A DNA stretch of 64,000 nt from Colwellia hornerae (GTDB lineage: Bacteria > Pseudomonadota > Gammaproteobacteria > Enterobacterales > Alteromonadaceae): contig NZ_VOLR01000001.1 in NCBI RefSeq assembly GCF_007954355.1, forward strand, positions 124,001 to 188,000, written 5' to 3'. A program made the translations under genes and the position numbers. Below, in pieces: positions 1 to 8,562 of the stretch. Under the pieces are notes generated by a model that saw only the letters and a program-made list of their open reading frames with translations, did not search any database and had not been told where the DNA came from. Position 1 is the stretch's first letter; the number at the start of each line of letters is the position of its first letter.

Positions 1-367
1 ATAAACATTGTGATGGTTTAAGTGGCGGGTTAATTTCTTCAAGAGTACCTAAACCATTGTGAGTAAGAATAATAATGGCATCGTCAGCGATGAACTGATG
101 AATAGTTTTTAAAGCATCAGTGGCTTGATAAGACTTTACACAAACAATTATAACGTCGGCACAGGTTAATGATGGCTTATCCGCAATAGTTAATGGAAAC
201 CTTTTCGTTACGCCATTCATTTCATTAAAAGAATAATCTATGCGTGTTGCTGGCGTTGACGGCCATAATGAAACTAAGTCATCACCTTGTTTATTATTTT
301 CCGCTTGAGAAAGCCGATGATAACAAAGTAAACCTATCGCACCTTGACCGACAATAACAGTATTCAT
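1..367 (-). CDS. panE: 2-dehydropantoate 2-reductase, partial (C-terminus outside window)
   Basis: This is the N-terminal part of a ketopantoate reductase, which uses NADPH to reduce 2-dehydropantoate to pantoate in cytoplasmic pantothenate/CoA synthesis. Seen directly: reading from the ATG at 367 the protein begins MNTVIVGQGAIGLLC, a Rossmann-fold dinucleotide motif (GxGxxG) at residues 7-12. It continues through a second beta-alpha unit with ADVIIVCVKSYQ, the usual conserved V-K-x-x-Q stretch of the PanE/ApbA family. About 122 codons are present; the rest lies beyond position 1. Its ATG overlaps the TGA of the upstream VanZ-like gene by 4 bases, so the two are probably translationally coupled. 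The PanE/ApbA family also has members of other function, so the exact substrate is inferred. Confidence 0.8.
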   Translation of the reverse strand, partial: MNTVIVGQGAIGLLCYHRLSQAENNKQGDDLVSLWPSTPATRIDYSFNEMNGVTKRFPLTIADKPSLTCADVIIVCVKSYQATDALKTIHQFIADDAIIILTHNGLGTLEEINPPLKPSQCL

Positions 368-723
368 CTTATGCCTTTTAGCGGATAACAAAGGACGAAG
401 AGCCATTGAAAAAAAGCAAATAAACAAATACCAATAACATCAGCGATAAAGTCAAAAAATTCACCATGGCGAAAGCCTAAGTAGTATTGGCTTAATTCAG
501 TCAGTGCACTATAAAAAAATAAACAAATAACCGTATTAATTAAAGGCAGTTTCATCAAACCCACTAAAATCCAAGTCAGACCAAAAAAACCTATGATATG
601 GCCAATCGTATCTATTTGTATTTTATTAATAACAGTGGTTTTTAAATCGCTAGGGATCAAAAATATTAGTGCTAAGACCAGTAAAGAAACTAATATAATT
701 AGTAGTTGAATGTTACGTTTCAT
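364..723 (-). CDS. VanZ-like family membrane protein
   Basis: A 119-residue inner-membrane protein with about four hydrophobic segments (roughly residues 5-24, 40-57, 60-76 and 93-113). It carries the polar pattern of VanZ-like proteins: D38..H42 before the second segment, E76 and Q79 after the third, R85, then D91..D95 before the last. VanZ-like proteins are of poorly defined function; teicoplanin resistance applies only to VanZ itself and should not be assumed here. The ATG at 723 is followed by a Lys/Arg-rich N-terminus. The stop overlaps the panE start by 4 bases, giving a two-gene minus-strand unit. The family call is fairly secure; the role is unknown. Confidence 0.75.
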   Translation of the reverse strand: MKRNIQLLIILVSLLVLALIFLIPSDLKTTVINKIQIDTIGHIIGFFGLTWILVGLMKLPLINTVICLFFYSALTELSQYYLGFRHGEFFDFIADVIGICLFAFFQWLFVLCYPLKGIR

Positions 724-867
724 TAAGGTGTTATTTTATGAAGTCATTAGTTTAGAGGCATCCATCATAACATGTGAAAATAGCCGTTGCGATCACCTTT
801 ACCCACTAGTGATAATATTGCTAAGATTACCACACTTATATTATTGAATAACCAAAAGGCCAAGATC

Positions 868-1350
868 ATGCCCTCAATGGATATTGTTTCCGAAATTAAT
901 TTGGAAGAAGTTAGAAATGCAACCGAAAACTGTAAGAGAGAATTAGAAACGCGTTTTGATTTTCGCGGTGTTGAAGCGAGTATTGAATGGAAAAAGCCGA
1001 ATGTGGTATTAAAAGCTGAAGGTGACTTTCAAATAAGGCAATTGGTAGATTTGGTACGCGTACAGCTGGCAAAACGTAATATCGATGCTAAAGCTTTAAC
1101 CCTTTCAAATACCGAACATACAGGTAGAACCTTCACTCAAAATCTTTCATTTAAAGAAGGCATTGAGCAGCCTATCGCTAAAAAAGTCATTAAGTTAATT
1201 AAAGACAGTAAGTTAAAAGTACAAGCGGGTATTCAAGGCGAGCAAGTACGGGTGACTGGTAAAAAACGTGATGATTTACAAGCGGTAATGCAATTAATTC
1301 GTGAAGGCGATTTAGAGCAATCTTTTCAGTTTAACAACTTTCGCGACTAA
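868..1350 (+). CDS. YajQ-family nucleotide-binding protein
   Basis: A 160-residue cytoplasmic protein of the YajQ family, two ferredoxin-like domains arranged as a pseudo-repeat. Members bind nucleotides; homologues in Xanthomonas and Pseudomonas bind cyclic di-GMP and act with transcription factors. The start is placed at the ATG at 868 because the protein then begins [10 protein letters not shown], the usual YajQ N-terminus. An in-frame TTG at 787 would add 27 residues with no family resemblance. The body contains the conserved stretches [16 protein letters not shown] and [12 protein letters not shown]. It is probably a single-gene unit, followed at 1388-1416 by a good terminator. Binding of c-di-GMP by this copy is inference, of interest given the c-di-GMP enzymes at 47-56 kb. 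Confidence 0.9.
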   Translation: MPSMDIVSEINLEEVRNATENCKRELETRFDFRGVEASIEWKKPNVVLKAEGDFQIRQLVDLVRVQLAKRNIDAKALTLSNTEHTGRTFTQNLSFKEGIEQPIAKKVIKLIKDSKLKVQAGIQGEQVRVTGKKRDDLQAVMQLIREGDLEQSFQFNNFRD

Positions 1351-1387
1351 TACGTATAGCGTTTCAAGCGTTGAAGTATGCATACTT

Positions 1388-1417
1388 AAAAAACAGCGCT
1401 ATTCGTGCTGTTTTTTT
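1388..1417 (+). terminator. Rho-independent terminator of the yajQ-type gene
   Basis: A perfect 10-base inverted repeat, AAAAAACAGC at 1388-1397 and GCTGTTTTTT at 1407-1416, with a 9-base loop. The T-run forms the end of the right arm. It begins 37 bases after the stop codon. Confidence 0.8.
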
Positions 1418-1575
1418 ATACGTAATTTCTTTCTTTACTCTTTTAGTAATCTTATCTTTACAAGCGCATCATGATTTTAGTGATTAATTGCTCACTTTTT
1501 CAAAATTAACGCTGTTTATTTGTTGGCACATTAAGTAGATTAACCGCATTCTAAAAATAATAAAGATGACGTTTA

Positions 1576-2931
1576 ATGAGTGTTTCAAGAGGTGGGTTTA
1601 GTTCTCGCATTGGTTTTATCATGGCAGCAGCAGGCTCGGCTGTTGGTTTAGGCAATATTTGGGGATTCCCAACGCAAACAGCAAGTAATGGTGGTGCTGC
1701 TTTTGTATTAGTTTATTTAGTTTTAGCCTTTTGCTTAGCTTACCCTGCATTTATGGCTGAATTATTGATAGGCCGGTACGGGCAGGCGAATGCGGTTAGC
1801 TCGTTAGAAAAAATGTCACGCAGCCTTTGGCAGAAAAAGTTCGCCTTTTTTGTTGGCTTTGGTGGCATAGTTTGTGCCGCACTTATTCTTAGTTTTTATG
1901 GGATTTTAGCTGGCTGGATGATGTCTTATGCTGTAGAACCCGTTTTGACCTTTGTCGGCTTGAGTGATGCAGCGCAATGGGTTATTTCACAATCTTTGTG
2001 GCGTAATTTAGGCTTTACCGCTTTATTTATGATCTTGACCGTTTTTATTATTCGCCACGGTGTTGAAAATGGCATTGAAAAATGGTCAAAACGTTTAATG
2101 CCAATGTTGATTGGTTTATTAATACTTTTAATCATTTATGTTGTTACCTTAGATGGCGCTGCTGAAGGTTTAAATGCTTATTTGAATCCTGACTTTTCTC
2201 GTGTGTTCGAACCTGATTTATTAATTAGCGCGTTAGGGCAAGCCTTCTTTTCTTTGTCGCTAGGCACCAGTGTCATGATTATTTATGGTTCATATATTTC
2301 TAAAAAAGAAAACTTAATCACCCTTGGTGCACAAGTTACTCTGATTGATGTATCTATCGCATTCTTAGCCGGCTTATTAATTATTCCTGCTATGTACGTA
2401 GCTCAAGCGCAAGGTGTGGCTATATTTGCTGAAGATGGCAGTCTAATCAATGGTTCAAGTCTGGTCTTTACTGTTTTACCAAGTTTATTTGAAAGCATGG
2501 GTAATATTGGCAGTTTTGTGGCTTTTGCTTTTTTCTTGCTGATGTCTATTGCCGCTTTAACATCTTCTATTTCAATGCTTGAAGGACCTGTGTCTTACGT
2601 GGTTGAACGTCATGATATTCCGAGAGAAAAAGCGACTACCTTAATTGGTATCGGCATTTTTTTATTGAGCATGGTCATCGTTTTAAATATTGAAACCATG
2701 CTCGATTTTGTTGCTATTGCTGCTACACAATACGGCCAGCCGATTATAGCTATGCTATGTTGTGTTTTTGTTGGTTGGATCTGGCACAGAAATGATGTAC
2801 TTATGGAGCTTAAGCAAGGTAATGACAGTGCTGAACATAGCATTTTTTGGAAGATTTGGCCTTGGTATACTAAGTTCGTTTGTCCAACAGCCATAGGTGT
2901 CGTGTTTATTCATTCATTAAATCTTTTCTAA
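1576..2931 (+). CDS. Sodium-dependent transporter, SNF family
   Basis: A 451-residue inner-membrane symporter of the neurotransmitter:sodium symporter (SNF) family, which includes LeuT. These use the Na+ gradient to import amino acids or related solutes. The N-terminal stretch AAAGSAVGLGNIWGFP (about residues 17-32) is the family signature in TM1, where the helix is unwound around the substrate and two Na+ ions. About 11 hydrophobic segments follow, and the length matches prokaryotic members that have 11 rather than 12 helices. The start is the ATG at 1576. The gene stands alone, with a strong terminator at 2961-2985. The substrate cannot be read from sequence. Confidence 0.85.
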   Translation: MSVSRGGFSSRIGFIMAAAGSAVGLGNIWGFPTQTASNGGAAFVLVYLVLAFCLAYPAFMAELLIGRYGQANAVSSLEKMSRSLWQKKFAFFVGFGGIVCAALILSFYGILAGWMMSYAVEPVLTFVGLSDAAQWVISQSLWRNLGFTALFMILTVFIIRHGVENGIEKWSKRLMPMLIGLLILLIIYVVTLDGAAEGLNAYLNPDFSRVFEPDLLISALGQAFFSLSLGTSVMIIYGSYISKKENLITLGAQVTLIDVSIAFLAGLLIIPAMYVAQAQGVAIFAEDGSLINGSSLVFTVLPSLFESMGNIGSFVAFAFFLLMSIAALTSSISMLEGPVSYVVERHDIPREKATTLIGIGIFLLSMVIVLNIETMLDFVAIAATQYGQPIIAMLCCVFVGWIWHRNDVLMELKQGNDSAEHSIFWKIWPWYTKFVCPTAIGVVFIHSLNLF

Positions 2932-2960
2932 CACAGTAGAATTAAAAACTTGATTAACAA

Positions 2961-2986
2961 AAAGCGAGCTTAGCTCGCTTTTTTTA
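2961..2986 (+). terminator. Rho-independent terminator after the SNF transporter
   Basis: Stem AAAGCGAG (2961-2968) and CTCGCTTT (2974-2981) with a 5-base loop, followed by more T residues. It lies 29 bases past the stop of the transporter. Confidence 0.85.
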
Positions 2987-3314
2987 TGTTCAGGATGAAC
3001 GGTATGTCGTGGTGCCAAGGATGGTAAGGAGCGGCGAATGTTCAGGATGAACGGTATGTCGTGGTGCCAAGGATGGTAAGGAGCGGCGAATGTTCAGGAT
3101 GAACGGTATGTCGTGGTGCCAAGGATGGTAAGGAGCGGCGAATGTTCAGGATGAACGGTATGTCGTGGTGCCAAGGATGGTAAGGAGCGGCGAATGTTCA
3201 GGATGAACGGTATGTCGTGGTGCCAAGGATGGTAAGGAGCGGCGAATGTTCAGGATGAACGGTATGTCGTGTTGCCAAGGATGGTAAGGAGCGACGAATG
3301 TTCAGGATGAACGG
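2986..3314. repeat. Tandem array of a 52-bp repeat (six full copies plus 17 bp)
   Basis: Units start at 2986, 3038, 3090, 3142, 3194 and 3246, exactly 52 bases apart; a partial seventh begins at 3298. Copies 1-5 are identical; copy 6 has two single-base changes (TGG to TGT in the middle, CGGC to CGAC near the end). Read on the plus strand, each unit begins ATGTTCAGGATGAACGG. It encodes a 13-codon frame, MFRMNGMSWCQGW, ending in a TAA that overlaps TAAGGAG placed just before the next unit's ATG. The array lies between the terminator of the SNF gene and the 3' end of the convergent pseudouridine synthase gene, where no protein is otherwise expected. Confidence 0.95.
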
Positions 3315-3340
3315 AGTTTGTCCACTCTTATCGTCATGTT

Positions 3341-3377
3341 GAACGTATTTCTGTATCATGATGACTGAAATACGTTC
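3341..3377. repeat. REP-like palindrome beside the 52-bp array
   Basis: A perfect 11-base inverted repeat, GAACGTATTTC at 3341-3351 and GAAATACGTTC at 3367-3377, with a 15-base spacer. The words TTGAACGT and CGTTCAGGAT echo the start of the 52-bp unit. It sits 30 bases from the end of the minus-strand RluA-type gene, so it might also work as a transcript-end hairpin, but no T-run follows. Confidence 0.7.
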
Positions 3378-3407
3378 AGGATATGTCTTGAACAGTAGCG
3401 GCAGTTG

Positions 3408-4103
3408 CTAACTTATATTTGGCCAAGCAAGTGACCAAGGCGCTTTAATAGCGCTTAATTGTTGCTGGCAAGATTCACTTAAGTATTTTTCACCCAAAGA
3501 AGGGCAAAGTAGATATTGATATTTCTGCCCATGTAAAGTAAAGCTCAGCGCGTATGCATGTAAATAACCACGTTGCTCTTGATAAGCGTCTTGCGTTGCG
3601 TAAAGTGGATCGCCAAGTATCGGTGAGCCAATACTTGATAAGGCAACACGTAGTTGGTGTGTTTTACCACTGTGCGGCTTTAATAAATATAAACGCTGGC
3701 CATCGCTAAGTGAATACGACAAGAATTGTGTAACCGCTGGGTTGACTTGCGTACGGAGTAATTTCCACATACCTCGGCGACTTTTTTCCATATCGCCTTT
3801 GATCAAACCTTGTTTTTTCTTAGGTTTTTTATCACTGATCGCCAGGTAATACTTTTCAACCTTATGTTGTTCAAATAAGGTTTGAAACTGTTGTGTGGTC
3901 GCTAAATTTTTTGCAAAAATCATTAAGCCCGAAGTCATTTTGTCAAGGCGATGTACCGGAAATAAATCGTCAAACTTACCCTGTTTCTTTACTTGGTTGA
4001 AAAAACCTTGCTCAAGCTCGCCTTCATCATGAAAGTTCATATCGGCCGGTTTTTCTACAATGATGAAATCATTGTGTTCAAAAATTATATTAATCGATTG
4101 CAC
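3408..4103 (-). CDS. RluA-family pseudouridine synthase
   Basis: A 231-residue RNA-modifying enzyme that isomerises specific uridines in rRNA or tRNA to pseudouridine. The catalytic motif HRLDKMTSGL lies at residues 51-60, with the essential Asp at 54. The later KPHSGKTHQLRVAL stretch is the RluA-type active-site region. There is no N-terminal S4 domain, so the protein belongs to the short RluA-like group; the target RNA position cannot be deduced. It starts with GTG at 4103, directly abutting the TAA of the nhaC-type gene (TAAGTG), so the two are probably co-transcribed and coupled. The C-terminus ends beside a palindrome and the 52-bp array. Confidence 0.85.
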   Translation of the reverse strand: MQSINIIFEHNDFIIVEKPADMNFHDEGELEQGFFNQVKKQGKFDDLFPVHRLDKMTSGLMIFAKNLATTQQFQTLFEQHKVEKYYLAISDKKPKKKQGLIKGDMEKSRRGMWKLLRTQVNPAVTQFLSYSLSDGQRLYLLKPHSGKTHQLRVALSSIGSPILGDPLYATQDAYQEQRGYLHAYALSFTLHGQKYQYLLCPSLGEKYLSESCQQQLSAIKAPWSLAWPNIS

Positions 4104-5465
4104 TTATGAAAGCCCTAATCCTACGAAGATATAAAGAATAATAGTAAGCACTGCACCAAATAAGGCATAAGGTAATTGTGTTTTAACATGTTCGAAATGA
4201 TCACAACCACTGGCGATTGATGCCACCACGGTTGTATCAGAAATAGGAGAAGCGTGGTCGCCAAATACGCCACCACCTAGTACAGCAGCGACTAAAAACT
4301 CTATGGGTAAACCACTCTGTTGAGCTATAGGTACGGCAATAGGAACCAATATTGCAAAAGTGCCCCAAGAGGTTCCTGTTGCGAAAGCCATTAACGCGGC
4401 AGCAATAAAAATAACTGGCGCCATCAAAAATAACGGCAGTTCAACATTAAATAACTCACTGACGTAAATACCTGTGCCCAAACCTTTTATCGCATCACCA
4501 AAAGCAAATGACAACACTAAAATGGCAACAGCAGGGAACATATGTTTAATACCCACGGCGGAGCTTGTGGTGATTTCTTTAACATTAAGGAGTTTATGAA
4601 AGCTAATTAATAGCACTAATAAAATGAAAGAACTGGTGATTGACCAGAAAACAGCAAAGGAGCCTGAGCCGCGACGTATGTCGCCATCACCTGTTATCCA
4701 TAATAAAATTAAGGTTAAGGCTAGTAACGTTAATAACGGTAACCACATAATATATGCAGGCGCGATTTGTTTTACTGAGTCTTGTTGCTGTTCGGTTACC
4801 AAGGACTCGGCTCTTTTCATTGGACCATAAATTTTTCCGCTGTAGGCGGTATAAAAAGCCAGTAATATAGCGATTATCGCATAAAAGTTATAACTAACAG
4901 TGCCGATTAAAACACCCACTGAGTCAGCAAGTTGATAATCATCAAGCAAGCCTAATACATAAGCGCCCCAGCCGTTTACTAATAATAAAATACTGACTGG
5001 CGCACACGTTGAGTCGATAAGGTAAGCCAGCTTTGCGCGGCTCATTTTATATTTATCAAAGAGTTTCTGACTGGCCATACCGGCAGTAAACATACTTAAA
5101 TTAGTATCGGTAAAAATACTGGTACCAATAATTGTTGGCAGCATACTGGCTTGTCGAGCGTTTTTGACTAAATTTAATGAGGACAGTTTTTCGATAAAAC
5201 CATTAACCGCGCCTGATTTATTCATCAAGGTCACTAAAGCGCCAATCAATAAACTAAAGCTAACGATATAAAGGTTACTGGTTGAAGTGAATACACCACC
5301 AATGGCAAATAAACCATCGGTTAAGCCTGTTATTAATTGCCAGTTTGTCGACATTATACTTGCTAAAATCAAACCACAGAATAACGCTAACAAAGCATTT
5401 TTTCGCCAAACGGCAATAACAATAGCAACAAGTGGAGGAAGTAATGATAAAGGACTGTCTTGCAT
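4104..5465 (-). CDS. NhaC-family Na+/H+ antiporter
   Basis: A 453-residue inner-membrane protein with about 11-12 hydrophobic segments, matching the NhaC family of ion transporters that exchange Na+ or organic ions for H+. Family-typical stretches include GTSIFTDTNLSMFTAG in the N-terminal half, FATGTSWGTFAILVP near residue 360 and GGGVFGDHASPISDTTV near 395-412. The last is the conserved G-D-x-x-S-P-x-S-D-T motif. A sodium antiporter suits a marine bacterium, but some family members exchange malate/lactate or arginine/agmatine, so the ion is not certain. The start is the ATG at 5465. The RluA-type gene follows with no gap. Confidence 0.82.
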   Translation of the reverse strand: MQDSPLSLLPPLVAIVIAVWRKNALLALFCGLILASIMSTNWQLITGLTDGLFAIGGVFTSTSNLYIVSFSLLIGALVTLMNKSGAVNGFIEKLSSLNLVKNARQASMLPTIIGTSIFTDTNLSMFTAGMASQKLFDKYKMSRAKLAYLIDSTCAPVSILLLVNGWGAYVLGLLDDYQLADSVGVLIGTVSYNFYAIIAILLAFYTAYSGKIYGPMKRAESLVTEQQQDSVKQIAPAYIMWLPLLTLLALTLILLWITGDGDIRRGSGSFAVFWSITSSFILLVLLISFHKLLNVKEITTSSAVGIKHMFPAVAILVLSFAFGDAIKGLGTGIYVSELFNVELPLFLMAPVIFIAAALMAFATGTSWGTFAILVPIAVPIAQQSGLPIEFLVAAVLGGGVFGDHASPISDTTVVASIASGCDHFEHVKTQLPYALFGAVLTIILYIFVGLGLS

Positions 5466-5721
5466 GATTTTAACTATTTTCTTATTATTATCTTGTAAGG
5501 CACTTTACCGTAAGCGTTAATGTTTAGAAACTGCTTTGTAAGAGATTGAGTATTATTTTGAAAATATAGGTAGAGTAATACGGTCTAGTGCTTTGAGAAG
5601 ATGAATGGTTATTTTGAGGATGTCACTTAAGATTGATTTTTAATACGATAAAGTATTGAAAAGTTAATTATTACCCTCAAATAGTGAATAGCAGCTCCGC
5701 TTAATGTATTAGGGATTATTT

Positions 5722-7293
5722 TTGAAACTTTCTTTTGATGACTATGTAATGGCATTTGGCCAAGATGAACATTTATCTTCCTTAACCGGTATTGGGCGAG
5801 GCATAGAACGTGAAGGTTTACGTGTTTTACCTGAGGGGCGTTTGTCATTAGCACCCCACCATAAGCGCTTAGGCTCTGCGTTAACACACCCTAATATCAC
5901 CACGGATTACTCAGAAACGTTATTAGAGTTTATTACTCCGGTCAGTTTTGATCCCGAAACAACTATCGCGCAACTGCAAGACATTCAAAAATATACCTTA
6001 AGCAAAATTGATGGTGAATTGCTGTGGCCGATGAGTATGCCATGCTTTGTTGACAATGATGATGCTATACCGCTGGCAAACTACGGCTCATCAAACGTAG
6101 GTCAGATGAAAACGGCTTATCGTCAAGGGCTAAAAAATCGCTACGGTAGTATGATGCAGGTTATTTCTGGTATTCATTTTAATTTCTCATTTTCTCAAAA
6201 CTTTTGGCAAAGTATGCAAAAGATTTCAGAAAATAAGGCACCAATAAATGATTTCATTTCTGAAAAGTATTTTTCACTGTTGCGTAACTACAAACGATAT
6301 TGTTGGCTGATACCTTATCTTTACGGCAGTTCGCCCACCATCTGTGGTTCATTTTTAAAAAATAAAACCACCACGCTACCTTTTAAAAAGTCAGCGAGTG
6401 GCTATATGTATCTCGAATACGCTACATCATTAAGAATGAGTGATTTAGGATACACCAACAGCGAGCAAGCATCGTTGAAGATCTGTTATAACGATTTAGA
6501 TGGTTATTTAGATGGTGTGCAAAATGCGATTAATTTACCTTCAGAAAAATTTGCTGCCTTTGGTGTCAAAGTTAATGGAAAATATCAGCAGCTTAACAGC
6601 AATATTTTACAAATTGAGAATGAACTTTACGCGCCTATTCGACCTAAGCAAGTCGCTAAATCTGGAGAGAAACCTTCAGAGGCATTAAGAAATAGAGGGG
6701 TTGAATACATTGAAGTGCGTGCCCTTGATGTTAATCCATTCTCTGATACGGGAATAAGCATCGAGCAAGTTTATTTTCTTGATGTTTTTATTACCTATTG
6801 TGCCTTAGCAGACAGCCCTTTATTTACTTATCAACAACAAGAAAGCTGCGATGCCAATATGGATGAAGTTGTTGTTCGAGGCAGAGATCCACTTTTACTA
6901 CTCAATGATAATGGTTGTGATAAATCAGTGAAAACGTGGGGCAGTGAAATCTTTGAGCAACTGCAGAAAGTCGCAACCTTGTTAGATAGCGCTTATGGCA
7001 GTAAAAAGTATAGTCAAGCGGTCGCCAATGAACAACAAAAATTGCTTGATCCCAATTTAACACCTTCCGCGCAATTACTTGACTGTGTGGTAAACCAAAA
7101 TAAAAGTTTAACGGGGATCGCTTTACAAAAAGCACAAGACTATCGTCAACAGTTACTGGCGGCAGATTATCAAGTGTTTAATGAGCAGTATTTTATTGAC
7201 GCGGCAATAAAGTCACATCAAGGACAAAAGGATATTGAGAATTCAGATCAAGTAGACTTTGATACTTTTTTAGCGGATTATTTTGGTAAATAG
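5722..7293 (+). CDS. gshA: Glutamate-cysteine ligase
   Basis: A 523-residue cytoplasmic enzyme that joins glutamate and cysteine with ATP, the first and rate-limiting step of glutathione synthesis. It matches the proteobacterial GshA type in length (E. coli about 518) and in features such as the N-terminal GIGRGIEREGLRV, HPNITTDYSETLLEFITP, and RNRGVEYIEVRALDVNPF near residues 325-345. The start is taken as TTG at 5722, giving MKLSFDDYV, because an AGGG stands 8-11 bases upstream and no better ATG fits. It is a single gene, ended by the hairpin at 7319-7342. Confidence in function is high; the non-ATG start is moderately sure. Confidence 0.92.
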   Translation: MKLSFDDYVMAFGQDEHLSSLTGIGRGIEREGLRVLPEGRLSLAPHHKRLGSALTHPNITTDYSETLLEFITPVSFDPETTIAQLQDIQKYTLSKIDGELLWPMSMPCFVDNDDAIPLANYGSSNVGQMKTAYRQGLKNRYGSMMQVISGIHFNFSFSQNFWQSMQKISENKAPINDFISEKYFSLLRNYKRYCWLIPYLYGSSPTICGSFLKNKTTTLPFKKSASGYMYLEYATSLRMSDLGYTNSEQASLKICYNDLDGYLDGVQNAINLPSEKFAAFGVKVNGKYQQLNSNILQIENELYAPIRPKQVAKSGEKPSEALRNRGVEYIEVRALDVNPFSDTGISIEQVYFLDVFITYCALADSPLFTYQQQESCDANMDEVVVRGRDPLLLLNDNGCDKSVKTWGSEIFEQLQKVATLLDSAYGSKKYSQAVANEQQKLLDPNLTPSAQLLDCVVNQNKSLTGIALQKAQDYRQQLLAADYQVFNEQYFIDAAIKSHQGQKDIENSDQVDFDTFLADYFGK

Positions 7294-7318
7294 TCCTTAT
7301 TAATCATTACTAACCAAT

Positions 7319-7345
7319 ATAGCGCGTTAGATAACGCGCTATTTA
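7319..7345 (+). terminator. Terminator hairpin of gshA
   Basis: Near-perfect palindrome ATAGCGCGTTA (7319-7329) and TAACGCGCTAT (7332-7342) followed by a short T-run. It starts 26 bases after the gshA stop. Confidence 0.7.
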
Positions 7346-7447
7346 ATCTTTCACTCCCGTCAATAAAACTCCTGTTCAAGTATAACTGTTCTCGTCAGCC
7401 TTCACTTCGTTGTTGGATTAACTTTACTCATTTTATTTTGCTAAATG

Positions 7448-7530
7448 TTAGGCAAAAAAAAACGCATTACTTAAAAAAGCATGCGCAATAAAAACATAAG
7501 TACTAAGGGAACATAAACACTTATAAAGTA
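7448..7530. repeat. 84-bp non-coding element, copy 1 (candidate small RNA on minus strand)
   Basis: Begins TTAGGC and nine A residues and ends ACTTATAAAGTA; matched by copy 2 with only two substitutions and one inserted A. Read on the minus strand it holds an ATAAGT/ACTTAT hairpin, then CGCAT ... ATGCG followed by nine T residues, which looks like a terminator. That order, hairpin then terminator, resembles a short regulatory RNA. No protein frame is conserved between the copies. Confidence 0.6.
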
Positions 7531-7642
7531 GGACTAGCCGTTCTGGCTTTAGTTCCATTTATTTATATATTTTTGTTAATTGTTTTATTGATAGAGTTGT
7601 TGATGATTAACTAAGATGTTTTTGAAAAATAATTACGGAAAT

Positions 7643-7726
7643 TTAGGCAAAAAAAAACGCATGACTTAAAAAAGCATGCGCAATAAAAACATAAGTACTA
7701 AGGGAAACATAAACACTTATAAGGTA
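7643..7726. repeat. 84-bp non-coding element, copy 2
   Basis: Second copy of the element at 7448-7530, starting 195 bases further on in the same orientation. Weaker similarity continues past its end for about 30 bases (GCCGTTCTGGCTTTAG beside GGCTGTTTGATATTTAG), which on the minus strand would be the 5' side. The nearly intact core with a decayed flank suggests either selection on the core or a recent conversion. Confidence 0.6.
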
Positions 7727-7872
7727 AGAGTGGCTGTTTGATATTTAGTTCAATAAAGTTTCCTTAAAATGAAAATATTTTTTTTACAGCACTACCCTCA
7801 TTATTATCTAGTTGGTATAAGGTGATCTTTCTGTCATGATAACAGCATCTAATTCAATAACGTACTGATGTT

Positions 7873-8493
7873 ATGTCGTTTATTAAGCCTTTTTTTATTT
7901 CATTGTTCAGCATCGCACTCCTCGGTAGTTGTGCTACGTCACCGCCCAAAAACCCTGAAAATATCTGTGAAATTTTTCGCGAGCATCGTGATTGGTATTT
8001 TGCTGCCAAAGAAGTCCGTGAGCGCTGGGGTGTGCCCATTCATGTGCCAATGAGTATGATGTTCCAAGAGAGTTCATTTAGAGCCGATGCTTTGCCTCCT
8101 AGGGACTATTTACTGGGTTTTATCCCTTGGGGACGCGTAAGTACCGCTTATGGTTACTCTCAAGCAAAAACGATGACCTGGGATGATTATATTAAAGAAA
8201 CAGACAACTCAGGCGCCGACCGTGATGACTTTGATGACGCTATCGACTTTATGGGCTGGTTTATATTTAAAACCCAAAAAATTAATAAGGTCTCTAAATG
8301 GGATGCTTACAATCAATATTTAAATTATCACGAAGGTTGGGGTGGTTTTAAGCGTCGTTCTTATAAAAAGAAACCTTGGCTGGCAAAAGTTGCTAGAAAA
8401 GTTGATAACCGCGCACGACGCTATAGTAGTCAATTGAAAAGCTGTGAAGCAGATTTAAACCACGGTTGGTTGTGGCGGTTATTTTTTACTTAA
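7873..8493 (+). CDS. Lytic-transglycosylase-like lipoprotein
   Basis: A 206-residue exported lipoprotein. The N-terminus is a hydrophobic signal ending in L17-G18-S19-C20, a lipobox whose Cys would be lipidated. The region from about residue 57 (VPMSMMFQESSFRADA) carries a Glu (E66) followed by S-S-F, like the catalytic E-S-x-F motif of SLT-fold transglycosylases. AYGYSQAKTMTWDDY near residue 95-109 matches the second SLT motif (G-x-x-Q). Such enzymes cleave murein glycan strands with formation of anhydro-muramyl ends. Family-typical aromatic stretches (YNQYLNYHEGWGGF) follow, with a basic C-terminus. It is monocistronic, with a terminator at 8531-8562. Enzymatic activity is inferred from the motifs. 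Confidence 0.75.
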   Translation: MSFIKPFFISLFSIALLGSCATSPPKNPENICEIFREHRDWYFAAKEVRERWGVPIHVPMSMMFQESSFRADALPPRDYLLGFIPWGRVSTAYGYSQAKTMTWDDYIKETDNSGADRDDFDDAIDFMGWFIFKTQKINKVSKWDAYNQYLNYHEGWGGFKRRSYKKKPWLAKVARKVDNRARRYSSQLKSCEADLNHGWLWRLFFT

Positions 8494-8530
8494 GGTGTAT
8501 TAGCCCACATAGTGGAAAGTGGCTTTATTT

Positions 8531-8562
8531 GCATGATCTTTGATAAAAAGGTCATGCTTTTT
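8531..8562 (+). terminator. Terminator after the lipoprotein gene
   Basis: Stem GCATGATCTTT (8531-8541) and AAAGGTCATGC (8547-8557), one G-T wobble, loop of 5, then TTTTT. It lies 37 bases past the stop codon. Confidence 0.8.

Noticed and set aside
2986-3314. 52-bp repeats as a CRISPR array
   Set aside because: Units are head to tail with no unique spacers and no cas genes.
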